5,452 nucleotides of DNA from Dermatophilaceae bacterium (GCA_013361975.1 JABFXB010000538.1:1-5452); one strand, 5' to 3'. Shown: positions 1 through 5,103, counted from the stretch's first letter. Numbers and translations are program-made. The notes: generated by a model from the letters alone, not told the origin.

Positions 1-1077
1 GCGCCGACCACGTCCGCGCCGACCGAGACCGAGCAGGTCGCTGCGGCCGAGCCGGTCGCCGAGCCGGTCGCGCCCGCACCCCGCACCGAGTCCCCGGCTC
101 CGCCCGTGGCCGAGCCGCTCTCCCGCGAGGGTCGCCCGAAGGCGAAGCCCCCCGTGCGCAAGCTCGCCAAGGACCTCGGTGTCGACCTCTGGTCCGTGCA
201 GGGGTCCGGCACCGACGGCATCATCACGCGCGACGACGTCCAGGCGTTCGCTTCCAGCGCGGGCTCCACTACGGCACAGGCCGACTCGGCCCCGGCCGTT
301 GCGGGACTCAACGGATCAGCGGCAGCCGGTGCGACGGCATACGCCCCCTTCGGCTCGGGACCGCGCGAGGAGCGCATCCCGATCAAGGGCGTGCGCAAGA
401 TGACCGCGCAGGCGATGGTCGGCTCAGCGTTCACGGCGCCGCACGTCACCGAGTGGGTCACCGTCGACGTCACCAAGACGATGGAGCTCGTCGACCGCCT
501 CAAGGGCAGCCGCGAGTTCAAGGACGTCAAGGTCACCCCGCTGCTCGTGCTCGCGAAGGCGCTCGTGCTCGCAATCAAGCGCAACCCGGGCATGAACGCG
601 ACGTGGGACGAGGCCGCCCAGGAGATCGTCCAGAAGAACTACGTCAACCTCGGCATCGCCGCGGCGACCCCGCGCGGCCTGATCGTCCCGAACATCAAGG
701 ACGCCCACGGCATGTCGATGCTCGAGCTGGCGCAGGCCATCGGCGCGCTCACGGCGACGGCCCGCGAGGGTCGCACCCAGCCTGCCGAGATGTCGGGCGG
801 CACGATGACGATCACCAACGTCGGCGTCTTCGGCGTCGACAGCGGCACCCCGATCATCAACCCCGGCGAGTCGGCGATCGTCTGCTTCGGCACGATCCGC
901 AAGCAGCCGTGGGTCGTCACCGACGCCGACGGCAACGACGAGATCGCCATCCGCCACGTCACGCAGCTGGCGGTCAGCTTCGACCACCGGCTCATCGACG
1001 GCGAGCTCGGGTCGAAGTTCCTCAGCGACCTCGCCGCCATCATGGCCGACCCGGCCCAGGCCCTCGTCTGGGGTTGA
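1..1077 (+). CDS. bkdC: Dihydrolipoamide acyltransferase (E2) of a 2-oxoacid dehydrogenase complex, 5' truncated; probably branched-chain type
   Basis: This is the E2 core subunit, which moves the acyl group from lipoyl-lysine to CoA in a cytoplasmic 2-oxoacid dehydrogenase complex. The frame is open from base 1, so the N-terminal lipoyl domain and the start lie upstream; the GTG at 106 is internal. Codons 1-45 are an Ala/Pro/Glu linker. Codons 49-83 (about nt 145-249) are the peripheral-subunit-binding domain (VRKLAKDLGVDLWSVQGSG, then GIITRDDV). A second Ala/Gly-rich linker follows. The catalytic domain runs from about nt 370 to the end. Its active-site motif DHRLIDG is intact, with His at 985-987 and Asp at 997-999, and TNVGVFG and GTPIINPGES precede it. 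The TAPHVTEWVTVDVT segment resembles what I recall of actinobacterial BkdC, so I favour the branched-chain complex, but a pyruvate E2 is not excluded. E1 subunits would be expected upstream. It converges on the SDR gene. Confidence 0.94.
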   Translation, partial: APTTSAPTETEQVAAAEPVAEPVAPAPRTESPAPPVAEPLSREGRPKAKPPVRKLAKDLGVDLWSVQGSGTDGIITRDDVQAFASSAGSTTAQADSAPAVAGLNGSAAAGATAYAPFGSGPREERIPIKGVRKMTAQAMVGSAFTAPHVTEWVTVDVTKTMELVDRLKGSREFKDVKVTPLLVLAKALVLAIKRNPGMNATWDEAAQEIVQKNYVNLGIAAATPRGLIVPNIKDAHGMSMLELAQAIGALTATAREGRTQPAEMSGGTMTITNVGVFGVDSGTPIINPGESAIVCFGTIRKQPWVVTDADGNDEIAIRHVTQLAVSFDHRLIDGELGSKFLSDLAAIMADPAQALVWG

Positions 1078-1112
1078 GCGGCCAACCCCCAGCCCGAACC
1101 CCCCTTCCACTC

Positions 1113-1167
1113 AACCGTCGAGAGGCCACGTGTGGCCCCCTGACGGCAGTCGAAAGGCCAGTTCTCG
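1113..1167 (+). repeat. Direct repeat, left copy (pairs with 2100-2154)
   Basis: This 55-bp stretch matches 2100-2154 at 53 of 55 positions, in the same orientation and offset by 987 bp. It covers the first hairpin unit (CCGTCGAGAGGCCAC at its left end), the linker GACGGCAGTC, and the left arm of the large hairpin. The two copies flank the whole SDR gene. Confidence 0.92.
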
Positions 1168-1223
1168 CTGCGAGGGCTGGCCTTTCGACATGGGGGAGGC
1201 GGCCACACGTGGCCCCTCGACGG
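1115..1223. repeat. Nested palindromic intergenic repeat, block 1
   Basis: This is a 109-bp nested inverted repeat filling most of the gap between the convergent E2 and SDR genes. The outer arms are 1115-1137 and 1201-1223, complementary at 22 of 23 positions. The inner arms are 1149-1161 and 1177-1189, a perfect 13-bp match (GTCGAAAGGCCAG and its complement). A short CTCG/CGAG stem sits in the loop. Each outer arm is itself a small hairpin, GGCCA-4 nt-TGGCC. All arms are versions of GTCGARNGGCCA. The right arm ends 1 nt before the SDR stop codon. The remaining gap, 1078-1114, is C-rich and shows nothing else. The block could be a REP/BIME-like or MITE-like element, a two-way terminator, or a protein-binding array. 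No transposase is nearby and I see no target-site duplication. Confidence 0.9.
1149..1189. terminator. Candidate bidirectional terminator hairpin in block 1
   Basis: This is a perfect 13-bp inverted repeat (GTCGAAAGGCCAG / CTGGCCTTTCGAC) around a 15-nt loop that holds a further 4-bp CTCG/CGAG stem. It sits between two convergent genes, 72 nt past the E2 stop and 36 nt past the SDR stop, where a shared terminator is expected. There is no clear U-tract on either strand, so this is not a textbook intrinsic terminator. Because it belongs to a repeat family, it may have another role. The hairpin is seen; terminator function is inferred. Confidence 0.5.
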
Positions 1224-1224
1224 G

Positions 1225-2070
1225 TCAGGTGCGGGTGACGCGGCGCATGACGGCGTCCATCAACCGGTCGGGAAGCAGGCGCCGCGCCGTGAGGATGGCC
1301 CGCGCGCCCCGACCAGCCGGATAACGCGCGGCCGGGTTCGCCGCCTCGAGCGCGACGAGTACCTTCTCGGCGACAGCCTCGGGACCGGAGACCTGCGACG
1401 AGGCGTACGTGCGCCGGAACATCGCCGCCATCCGGTTTGCGGTCTCCTCGTAGACCGTCCCGCGTGACCAGGCGAGCATGCCCTCGGCCGCGATGGCGTC
1501 CCACTCCGATACGATCGGCCCCGGTTCGACCAGCACGACGTCGATCCCGAGCGGTGCGAGCTCGAGCCGGAGGCTGTCGCTCCAGCCCTCCACCGCGAAC
1601 TTCGTCGCGTGGTACCAGGCGCCGAGCGGCTCGTAGATCTTGCCGCCGATGCTCGAGATGTTGACCACCGTGCCGGACTGCTGGCGCCTCATCGTCGGGA
1701 TGACGAGCTGTGTGAGGCGCGCCAATCCGAAGACGTTGACCTCGAACTGCCGTCGCGCCTCGTCGACCGGCACCGTCTCGACCGGGCCGTAGGACCCGTA
1801 GCCCGCGTTGTTGACCAACGCGTCGATGCGCCCCTGCTCGTCGAGGACGCGACGGACGCCGGCGACCATCGCCTCGTCGCTCGTGACGTCCATGGCGAAG
1901 GTCGTGACGCCGCGCGCCGCCAGCCCGGCCATGCGGTCGACGCGCCGCGCGACGGCATACACGGCCCACCCCGCCTCGACGAGATGGACGGCGATGGACT
2001 CGCCGATGCCGGCGGACGCGCCGGTGACGAGGGCGACCTTCTTCGTCCCGACATTCATCCCGACACTCAT
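1225..2070 (-). CDS. Classical short-chain dehydrogenase/reductase (SDR), probably NADP(H)-linked
   Basis: This is a cytoplasmic NAD(P)-dependent oxidoreductase of 281 residues; the substrate is unknown. Numbering from the ATG at 2070, it has the Rossmann glycine motif TGASAGIG (16-23), Arg-Arg after the second strand (42-43, favouring NADP), NNAG (87-90), and the catalytic set Asn112, Ser140, Tyr153 and Lys157 (YHATK). The Asn-Ser and Ser-Tyr spacings of 28 and 13 fit classical SDRs. The C-terminus (RRLLPDRLMDAVMRR) is basic and may be a membrane-proximal helix. I chose the start at 2070 because a TACGGT box lies 6 nt upstream, fitting a leaderless mRNA; ATG 2058 (277 residues) is the alternative. 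The frame stays open upstream to 2349, but that part only reads through the repeats and into the MFS 3' end. The gene is bracketed by direct repeats and has no clear functional link to its neighbours. Confidence 0.93.
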   Translation of the reverse strand: MSVGMNVGTKKVALVTGASAGIGESIAVHLVEAGWAVYAVARRVDRMAGLAARGVTTFAMDVTSDEAMVAGVRRVLDEQGRIDALVNNAGYGSYGPVETVPVDEARRQFEVNVFGLARLTQLVIPTMRRQQSGTVVNISSIGGKIYEPLGAWYHATKFAVEGWSDSLRLELAPLGIDVVLVEPGPIVSEWDAIAAEGMLAWSRGTVYEETANRMAAMFRRTYASSQVSGPEAVAEKVLVALEAANPAARYPAGRGARAILTARRLLPDRLMDAVMRRVTRT

Positions 2071-2078
2071 CCCGACAC
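2043..2078 (-). repeat. Triplicated 12-bp repeat over the SDR start codon
   Basis: There are two exact copies of TCATCCCGACAC (2055-2066 and 2067-2078) and a third copy with two changes, TCGTCCCGACAT (2043-2054), written on the + strand. Read on the gene strand, each of the two exact copies contains an in-frame ATG (2070 and 2058), while the third copy has ACG there. The protein therefore begins MSVGMNVGTKK, and gain or loss of a unit would change the N-terminus by four residues without a frameshift. Confidence 0.85.
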
Positions 2079-2082
2079 CGTA
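2077..2082 (-). promoter_or_regulatory. Putative -10 box of the SDR gene (leaderless)
   Basis: TACGGT on the minus strand matches the actinobacterial TANNNT -10 pattern. It lies 6 nt before the ATG at 2070, so transcription could start at the A of the ATG. There is no Shine-Dalgarno sequence before either ATG. I found no convincing -35 at 16-18 bp spacing. The box lies about 20 bp from the edge of repeat block 2. Confidence 0.45.
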
Positions 2083-2099
2083 TGCGGCCCGGCCGCCCC

Positions 2100-2154
2100 A
2101 ACCGTCGAGAGGCCACGTGTGGCCCACTGACGGCAGTCGAAAGGCCAGCTCTCG
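2100..2154 (+). repeat. Direct repeat, right copy (pairs with 1113-1167)
   Basis: This 55-bp copy differs from the left copy at two positions: a C-to-A change just before the GACGG of the first hairpin, and a T-to-C change just inside the loop of the second hairpin. It lies just upstream of the SDR promoter region, so the two copies enclose the complete SDR gene and its putative promoter. Confidence 0.92.
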
Positions 2155-2243
2155 GGGGCGAGATCTGGCCTTTCGACGGGTGAGGAGGGGCCAATACTGG
2201 CCACTCGACGGGGATCGGGGGGCCAATAGTGGCCTCTCGACGG
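2102..2243. repeat. Nested palindromic intergenic repeat, block 2
   Basis: This is a 142-bp relative of block 1, lying between the MFS stop and the SDR promoter. Unit 1 (2102-2133) and the large hairpin (2136-2177) repeat block 1 almost exactly. Two further units, 2189-2211 and 2221-2243, each read GGCCA-4 nt-TGGCC followed by NCTCGACGG and match each other at 21 of 23 positions. The first arm (2102-2124) and the last unit (2221-2243) are inverted copies at 20 of 23 positions. The hairpin arms are constant while the 4-nt loops vary (CGTG or CACG, ATAC, ATAG). It may end MFS transcription, but the repeat structure is more elaborate than a terminator needs. Confidence 0.9.
2136..2177. terminator. 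Candidate terminator hairpin in block 2
   Basis: The same 13-bp arms as in block 1 (GTCGAAAGGCCAG / CTGGCCTTTCGAC) enclose a 16-nt loop with an inner TCTCG/CGAGA stem capped by GGGG. It lies downstream of the MFS stop and upstream of the SDR start on the minus strand, so it could insulate the two genes. It lacks a U-tract, and its role is inferred. Confidence 0.45.
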
Positions 2244-2252
2244 TAGAAGGAT

Positions 2253-2277
2253 GGGGGTGGGGGTGGGGGTCAGCGGG
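2253..2277 (+). other. G-quadruplex-type motif at the MFS 3' end
   Basis: Three runs of five G are separated by single T residues (2253-2257, 2259-2263, 2265-2269). A fourth run, GGG, follows at 2275-2277 after a 5-nt loop. This satisfies the usual four-run G-quadruplex pattern on the + strand, which is the template strand of the MFS gene, and it overlaps that gene's stop codon (2270-2272). Folding in the cell is inferred, not shown. Confidence 0.55.
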
Positions 2278-4405
2278 TGGAGGCTGCTTCCTGCTCGGCG
2301 ACCCGGGCGTTCTGCCGGTCGACGAGGTAGGCCGCGCCGAGGTCGTCACCGACGGCCGACAGCATCCGGATGTCGACGGCCTCGTGCCGCTCGGCGACCG
2401 TCGGCTCGACCGTCGTCATGACCGTGCGGGCGTCGCGCTCGGCCACCGCCGTCGCCAGCTCGCGCTTGAGTGCGTCGTCGAGCACGCCGCCCAGCGCCTT
2501 GGCGCGGGCCCCGACCTCGACGGCGAACCGCTCGGTCTCGGCCGCGAGGGCGAGGTCCTCGGTGGTCAGCATCCGGGCCGTGCGGTGCAGCAGCGCCGCG
2601 CCTGCGTCGAGGTCGCCGTCGCCGAGGCGGGCCACGGCCCGCGTCAGCAGCGGCCGGTCGCCGCGCAGAGCGGAGTCGGCGAGCAGGCCGAGGCGCAGGC
2701 CGAGCAGCCGCTCGTGCGTACGCGTGTTGCCCGCCTCGCGGCCGAGCGGCACCTTGAGCTCGTCGTCGGGCGCCGACTGCGACAGGGTGTCGAGCATCTC
2801 GATGCCGGCCTCGTCGGGCGTGTGCACGGTGTCGCGCAGCGGAAGCTCCTTGATGAAGAGCGAGGTGACGAGCGCGAGCGCGAACGGCACGAGGCCCCAG
2901 ACGAAGACCGTGTGCAGCGAGTCGGCCAGGCCCTGCTGGACGCCTGAGGCGATCTGGGGCGGCAGCTTCGCGAGGGCAGACGGGTCGAGCACCGAGCCGG
3001 CGCTGACCTCCTGGCCGGACGCCTGCATCTGCTTGACCACCGAGGTGGGCAGGTGCGAGGCGATGTTGCCCGCGAGACCGCTCGTCATGATCGTGCCGAA
3101 GACCGCCGTGCCGACCGTCGAGCCGACGTTGCGGAAGAACTGCGTCGAGGCGGTGGCGACACCGAGGTCCTTGCGCTGGGCAGAGTTCTGGATGATGAGC
3201 GTGAAGACCTGCAGCGCCATGCCGAGCCCGATGCCGAAGACGACCATCGACAGCGTCAGCTCGGTCTGGCTCGAGCCGTAGTGCAGCTGGGTGAGCAGCC
3301 AGAAGCCGACGCCCATGATGAGGATGCCCGCGATCGTCTGCAGCTTGTACTTGCCCGTCTTGGTGATGACGAGGCCCGAGAGGATCGACAGCCCGATCAT
3401 GGCGACCGACATGGGCATGAGGATGAGGCCCGAGTTGGTGGCCGAGACGCCGAGCACGCCCTGCGCGTAGACGGGCAGGTAGATCATCGCGCCGAACATC
3501 ATGACCGAGACCATGAACGCGGCGATGTTGCTCAGCGTGAAGAGCGAGCTGCGGAAGAGGCGCAGCGGGATCACCGGCTCGACGGCCCTGCGCTCGATGG
3601 CGATGAAGGCGGCGAGCGCGACGACGCCGGCGGCATACATGCCGATGATCGCGGGGGAGCCCCAGTCGAGGGTCGTGCCACCGAGCGAGGTCGGCACGAG
3701 CAGCAGGATGAGCGTCAGCGACAGGACGGTGATGCCGGCCTTGTCGACGACGGACTCACGCGGCGTGTGCTCGAGGTGCAGGAAGCGGCTGATGCCGAAG
3801 AAGGCGAAGACGCCGATGGGGAGCGTGATGAAGAACAGCCAGCGCCAGCCCCAGTGGTCGGTGACGAAGCCGCCGACGAGCGGGCCGAGGATCGAGGCGA
3901 GACCGAAGACGCCGCCCATGAGGCCCTGGTACTTGCCGCGCTGACGGGGCGGGATGATGTCGCCGATGATCGTCTGCGACAGCGGCATCAGCGTGCCCAT
4001 GCCGGCGCCCTGGATGGCGCGGGCGGCGATGAGCCACCAGAAGTTCTGGGCGAAGCCGGAGAGGATCGAGCCGGCCATGAAGACGACGAGGCCGCCGAGG
4101 TAGAAGCCGCGCCGACCGTAGAGGTCGCTCATCTTGCCGACGATCGGCACGGTGATGGCGCTGACGAGCATCGCGGCGGTGGCGAGCCACGAGTAGTGGT
4201 CGATGCCGCCGAGCTCGGCGACGATGCGCGGCATCGCGGGGCCGACGATCGTCTGGCTGATCGACGCGACGAGCATGCCGAGCATGAGCGCGATGAAGAT
4301 GTTGCGGGTCGAGCGGTCGAGGCCGGTCGGCGCGGTGTCGGTCGGCGTGGTGCCGGTCGTGCTGGGTACGGAGCTCGTGTCCACTCCTCGGGTCGTCTGG
4401 GGCAT
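2270..4405 (-). CDS. DHA2-family (EmrB/QacA-like) 14-TM MFS drug exporter with long C-terminal extension
   Basis: This is an inner-membrane proton-coupled multidrug exporter of 711 residues. A polar, Thr/Ser-rich N-terminus (1-34) precedes TM1. Motif A is GKMSDLYGRR (90-99), motif B is RAIQGAGMG (129-137), and the antiporter motif C is LGPLVGG (173-179), followed by DHWGWRW (183-189). Further hydrophobic segments follow, with the long external loop (about 450-497) usual before TM14 (about 498-518). DHA2 pumps are normally about 480-550 residues. This one continues for about 186 residues past RELPLRD-like KELPLRD (to 525) as a soluble, Ala/Leu/Arg/Glu-rich, probably helical tail that should face the cytoplasm. 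The TM1 motif reads ISQTIVGPAMP, with Ser50 where many DHA2 proteins have Asp. The start at 4405 has TACCGT 7 nt upstream; a start at 4441 would lie inside the operator. The divergent TetR gene is its probable repressor. The exported substrate is unknown. Confidence 0.95.
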   Translation of the reverse strand: MPQTTRGVDTSSVPSTTGTTPTDTAPTGLDRSTRNIFIALMLGMLVASISQTIVGPAMPRIVAELGGIDHYSWLATAAMLVSAITVPIVGKMSDLYGRRGFYLGGLVVFMAGSILSGFAQNFWWLIAARAIQGAGMGTLMPLSQTIIGDIIPPRQRGKYQGLMGGVFGLASILGPLVGGFVTDHWGWRWLFFITLPIGVFAFFGISRFLHLEHTPRESVVDKAGITVLSLTLILLLVPTSLGGTTLDWGSPAIIGMYAAGVVALAAFIAIERRAVEPVIPLRLFRSSLFTLSNIAAFMVSVMMFGAMIYLPVYAQGVLGVSATNSGLILMPMSVAMIGLSILSGLVITKTGKYKLQTIAGILIMGVGFWLLTQLHYGSSQTELTLSMVVFGIGLGMALQVFTLIIQNSAQRKDLGVATASTQFFRNVGSTVGTAVFGTIMTSGLAGNIASHLPTSVVKQMQASGQEVSAGSVLDPSALAKLPPQIASGVQQGLADSLHTVFVWGLVPFALALVTSLFIKELPLRDTVHTPDEAGIEMLDTLSQSAPDDELKVPLGREAGNTRTHERLLGLRLGLLADSALRGDRPLLTRAVARLGDGDLDAGAALLHRTARMLTTEDLALAAETERFAVEVGARAKALGGVLDDALKRELATAVAERDARTVMTTVEPTVAERHEAVDIRMLSAVGDDLGAAYLVDRQNARVAEQEAASTR

Positions 4406-4412
4406 GCGGACC

Positions 4413-4441
4413 ACGGTACGCCGATTCTGCAGTGACTGCAA
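4413..4441 (-). promoter_or_regulatory. Putative promoter of the MFS exporter gene (leaderless)
   Basis: On the minus strand, TTGCAG (4441-4436), a 17-bp spacer and TACCGT (4418-4413) form a plausible housekeeping promoter. The ATG at 4405 begins 7 nt after the -10 box, where transcription should start, and no Shine-Dalgarno sequence is present. This points to a leaderless mRNA. The -35 box lies inside the 30-bp inverted repeat, so a bound repressor would block it. Confidence 0.6.
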
Positions 4442-4457
4442 AATTGCAGTCCCTGCA
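4428..4457. promoter_or_regulatory. Probable TetR operator, 30-bp inverted repeat
   Basis: The arms are TGCAGTGACTGCAA (4428-4441) and TTGCAGTCCCTGCA (4444-4457), with two central bases. They are complementary at 13 of 14 positions. Each arm is itself a small palindrome: TGCAGT-G-ACTGCA at 4428-4440 and TGCAG-TCC-CTGCA at 4445-4457, with centres 17 bp apart. It could thus hold one dimer on the large symmetry or two dimers on the small ones. It is the only strong inverted repeat between the divergent pump and TetR genes, which is the usual place for autoregulated TetR operators. Binding by this TetR is inferred. Confidence 0.75.
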
Positions 4458-4473
4458 TGAGTCGTGCGACGAT
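4444..4473 (+). promoter_or_regulatory. Putative promoter of the TetR gene (leaderless)
   Basis: TTGCAG (4444-4449) is the exact mirror image of the MFS -35 box about the operator centre. An 18-bp spacer leads to GACGAT (4468-4473), a weak -10 that keeps the A at position 2 and the T at position 6. The ATG at 4480 lies 6 nt after it, fitting a leaderless transcript. AGGA at 4475-4478 is too close to the ATG to act as a normal ribosome binding site. Confidence 0.4.
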
Positions 4474-4479
4474 CAGGAC

Positions 4480-5088
4480 ATGAGCACGACCTCGGTCACC
4501 GACGACGCCTGCGGCCTGCGCGAGCGCAAGAAGCGCGAGACCCGCCGCGCGATCAACCTCGCCGCGCTCGACCTCGTCGAGGAGAAGGGCTTCGCTTCCG
4601 TCACCACCGAGGAGATCGCGGCACGAGCCGGCGTGAGCGCCCGCACCTTCTTCAACTACTTCCCCTCGAAGGAGGCTGCCGTCATCGGCACCACGGCCGA
4701 GGAGCTCGAGTCGTATGCCGCCGCGCTCGAGGAGGCCGTCGACGGCGAGTCGCCGCTCGACTCCCTTCGTCGCATCCTCGCCGGCATGCTCGCGCCCGCT
4801 TCTGTCGACCGCGAGCTGCGGGCCAAGCGCCGGCGCATCCTGCTCGGCGAACCTGCCCTGGCGCCCGCCCTCGTCGGCAACAACATCCGCATCGAGAACG
4901 CCCTGACCGGCGCGCTGGAGCGCCGGCTAGGCATGCGGCCGGGGGAGTCGCTCGGGCCGCGCCTCACGGTCGCCGTCGCCATCGCGGCCGTGCGTGCCTG
5001 CATCGAGCACCAGCAGAACGGCGGCTCCGGCCGTCTGGAGCGCAACATCGACCAGGCCTTCGACAGCATCGCTGCCGGGCTGCGCTGA
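4480..5088 (+). CDS. TetR/AcrR-family transcriptional regulator, probable repressor of the adjacent exporter
   Basis: This is a cytoplasmic DNA-binding regulator of 202 residues, normal for the family. Residues 13-67 form the TetR N-terminal domain: a basic first helix (RERKKRETRRAI, 14-25), then VTTEEIAARAGVSARTFFNYFPSK, in which the helix-turn-helix spans about 43-62 and ends in the signature TFFNYFPSKE. Residues from about 70 to 202 are a helical ligand-binding and dimer domain of the type often seen in actinobacterial TetR proteins; the ligand cannot be read from sequence. The ATG at 4480 was chosen because an upstream GTG at 4432 in the same frame would place coding sequence through the operator. 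The gene is divergent from the MFS exporter with 74 bp between the starts, so it probably represses both the exporter and itself until a substrate of the pump binds. Confidence 0.95.
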   Translation: MSTTSVTDDACGLRERKKRETRRAINLAALDLVEEKGFASVTTEEIAARAGVSARTFFNYFPSKEAAVIGTTAEELESYAAALEEAVDGESPLDSLRRILAGMLAPASVDRELRAKRRRILLGEPALAPALVGNNIRIENALTGALERRLGMRPGESLGPRLTVAVAIAAVRACIEHQQNGGSGRLERNIDQAFDSIAAGLR

Positions 5089-5103
5089 GGGCTCTCAGAG
5101 CGC
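5082..5103. terminator. Short hairpin spanning the two convergent stop codons
   Basis: CTGAG (5085-5089) and CTCAG (5094-5098) pair around a GGCT loop, and GCG/CGC extends the stem past a 2-nt bulge. It covers the TGA of tetR and the TGA of the opposing winged-helix gene. It is small and has no U-tract, so a role as a shared terminator is only possible. Confidence 0.3.

Noticed and set aside
1115..2243. CRISPR array
   Set aside because: The repeats are short palindromes in both orientations with uneven spacing and no unique spacers of equal length, and no cas genes are visible.
1115..2243. Insertion sequence or composite transposon carrying the SDR
   Set aside because: No transposase and no target-site duplication was seen; the inverted ends are kept only as a finding about repeats.
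1225..2270. MFS-SDR operon on the minus strand
   Set aside because: The genes share a strand but are 199 bp apart, with strong hairpins and a separate putative promoter between them.
2071..2349. N-terminal extension of the SDR frame up to 2349 on the minus strand
   Set aside because: The extra residues are a translation of repeat block 2 and the MFS 3' end; SDRs begin shortly before the glycine motif, and a -10 box lies directly before ATG 2070.
3053..4435. Long open frame on the + strand opposite the MFS gene
   Set aside because: The translation is extremely rich in Asp, Glu, Arg and His, with no recognisable domain; this is a typical mirror frame of a GC-rich gene.
4406..4441. Upstream start for the MFS gene at 4441
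   Set aside because: It would start inside the 30-bp inverted repeat and run through the -10 box; the ATG at 4405 has a well-placed promoter.
4457..4483. Eight-codon frame (MSRATIRT) whose stop overlaps the tetR ATG as ATGA, a possible leader peptide
   Set aside because: It has no ribosome binding site and lies upstream of the predicted transcription start; an 8-codon frame is likely by chance.
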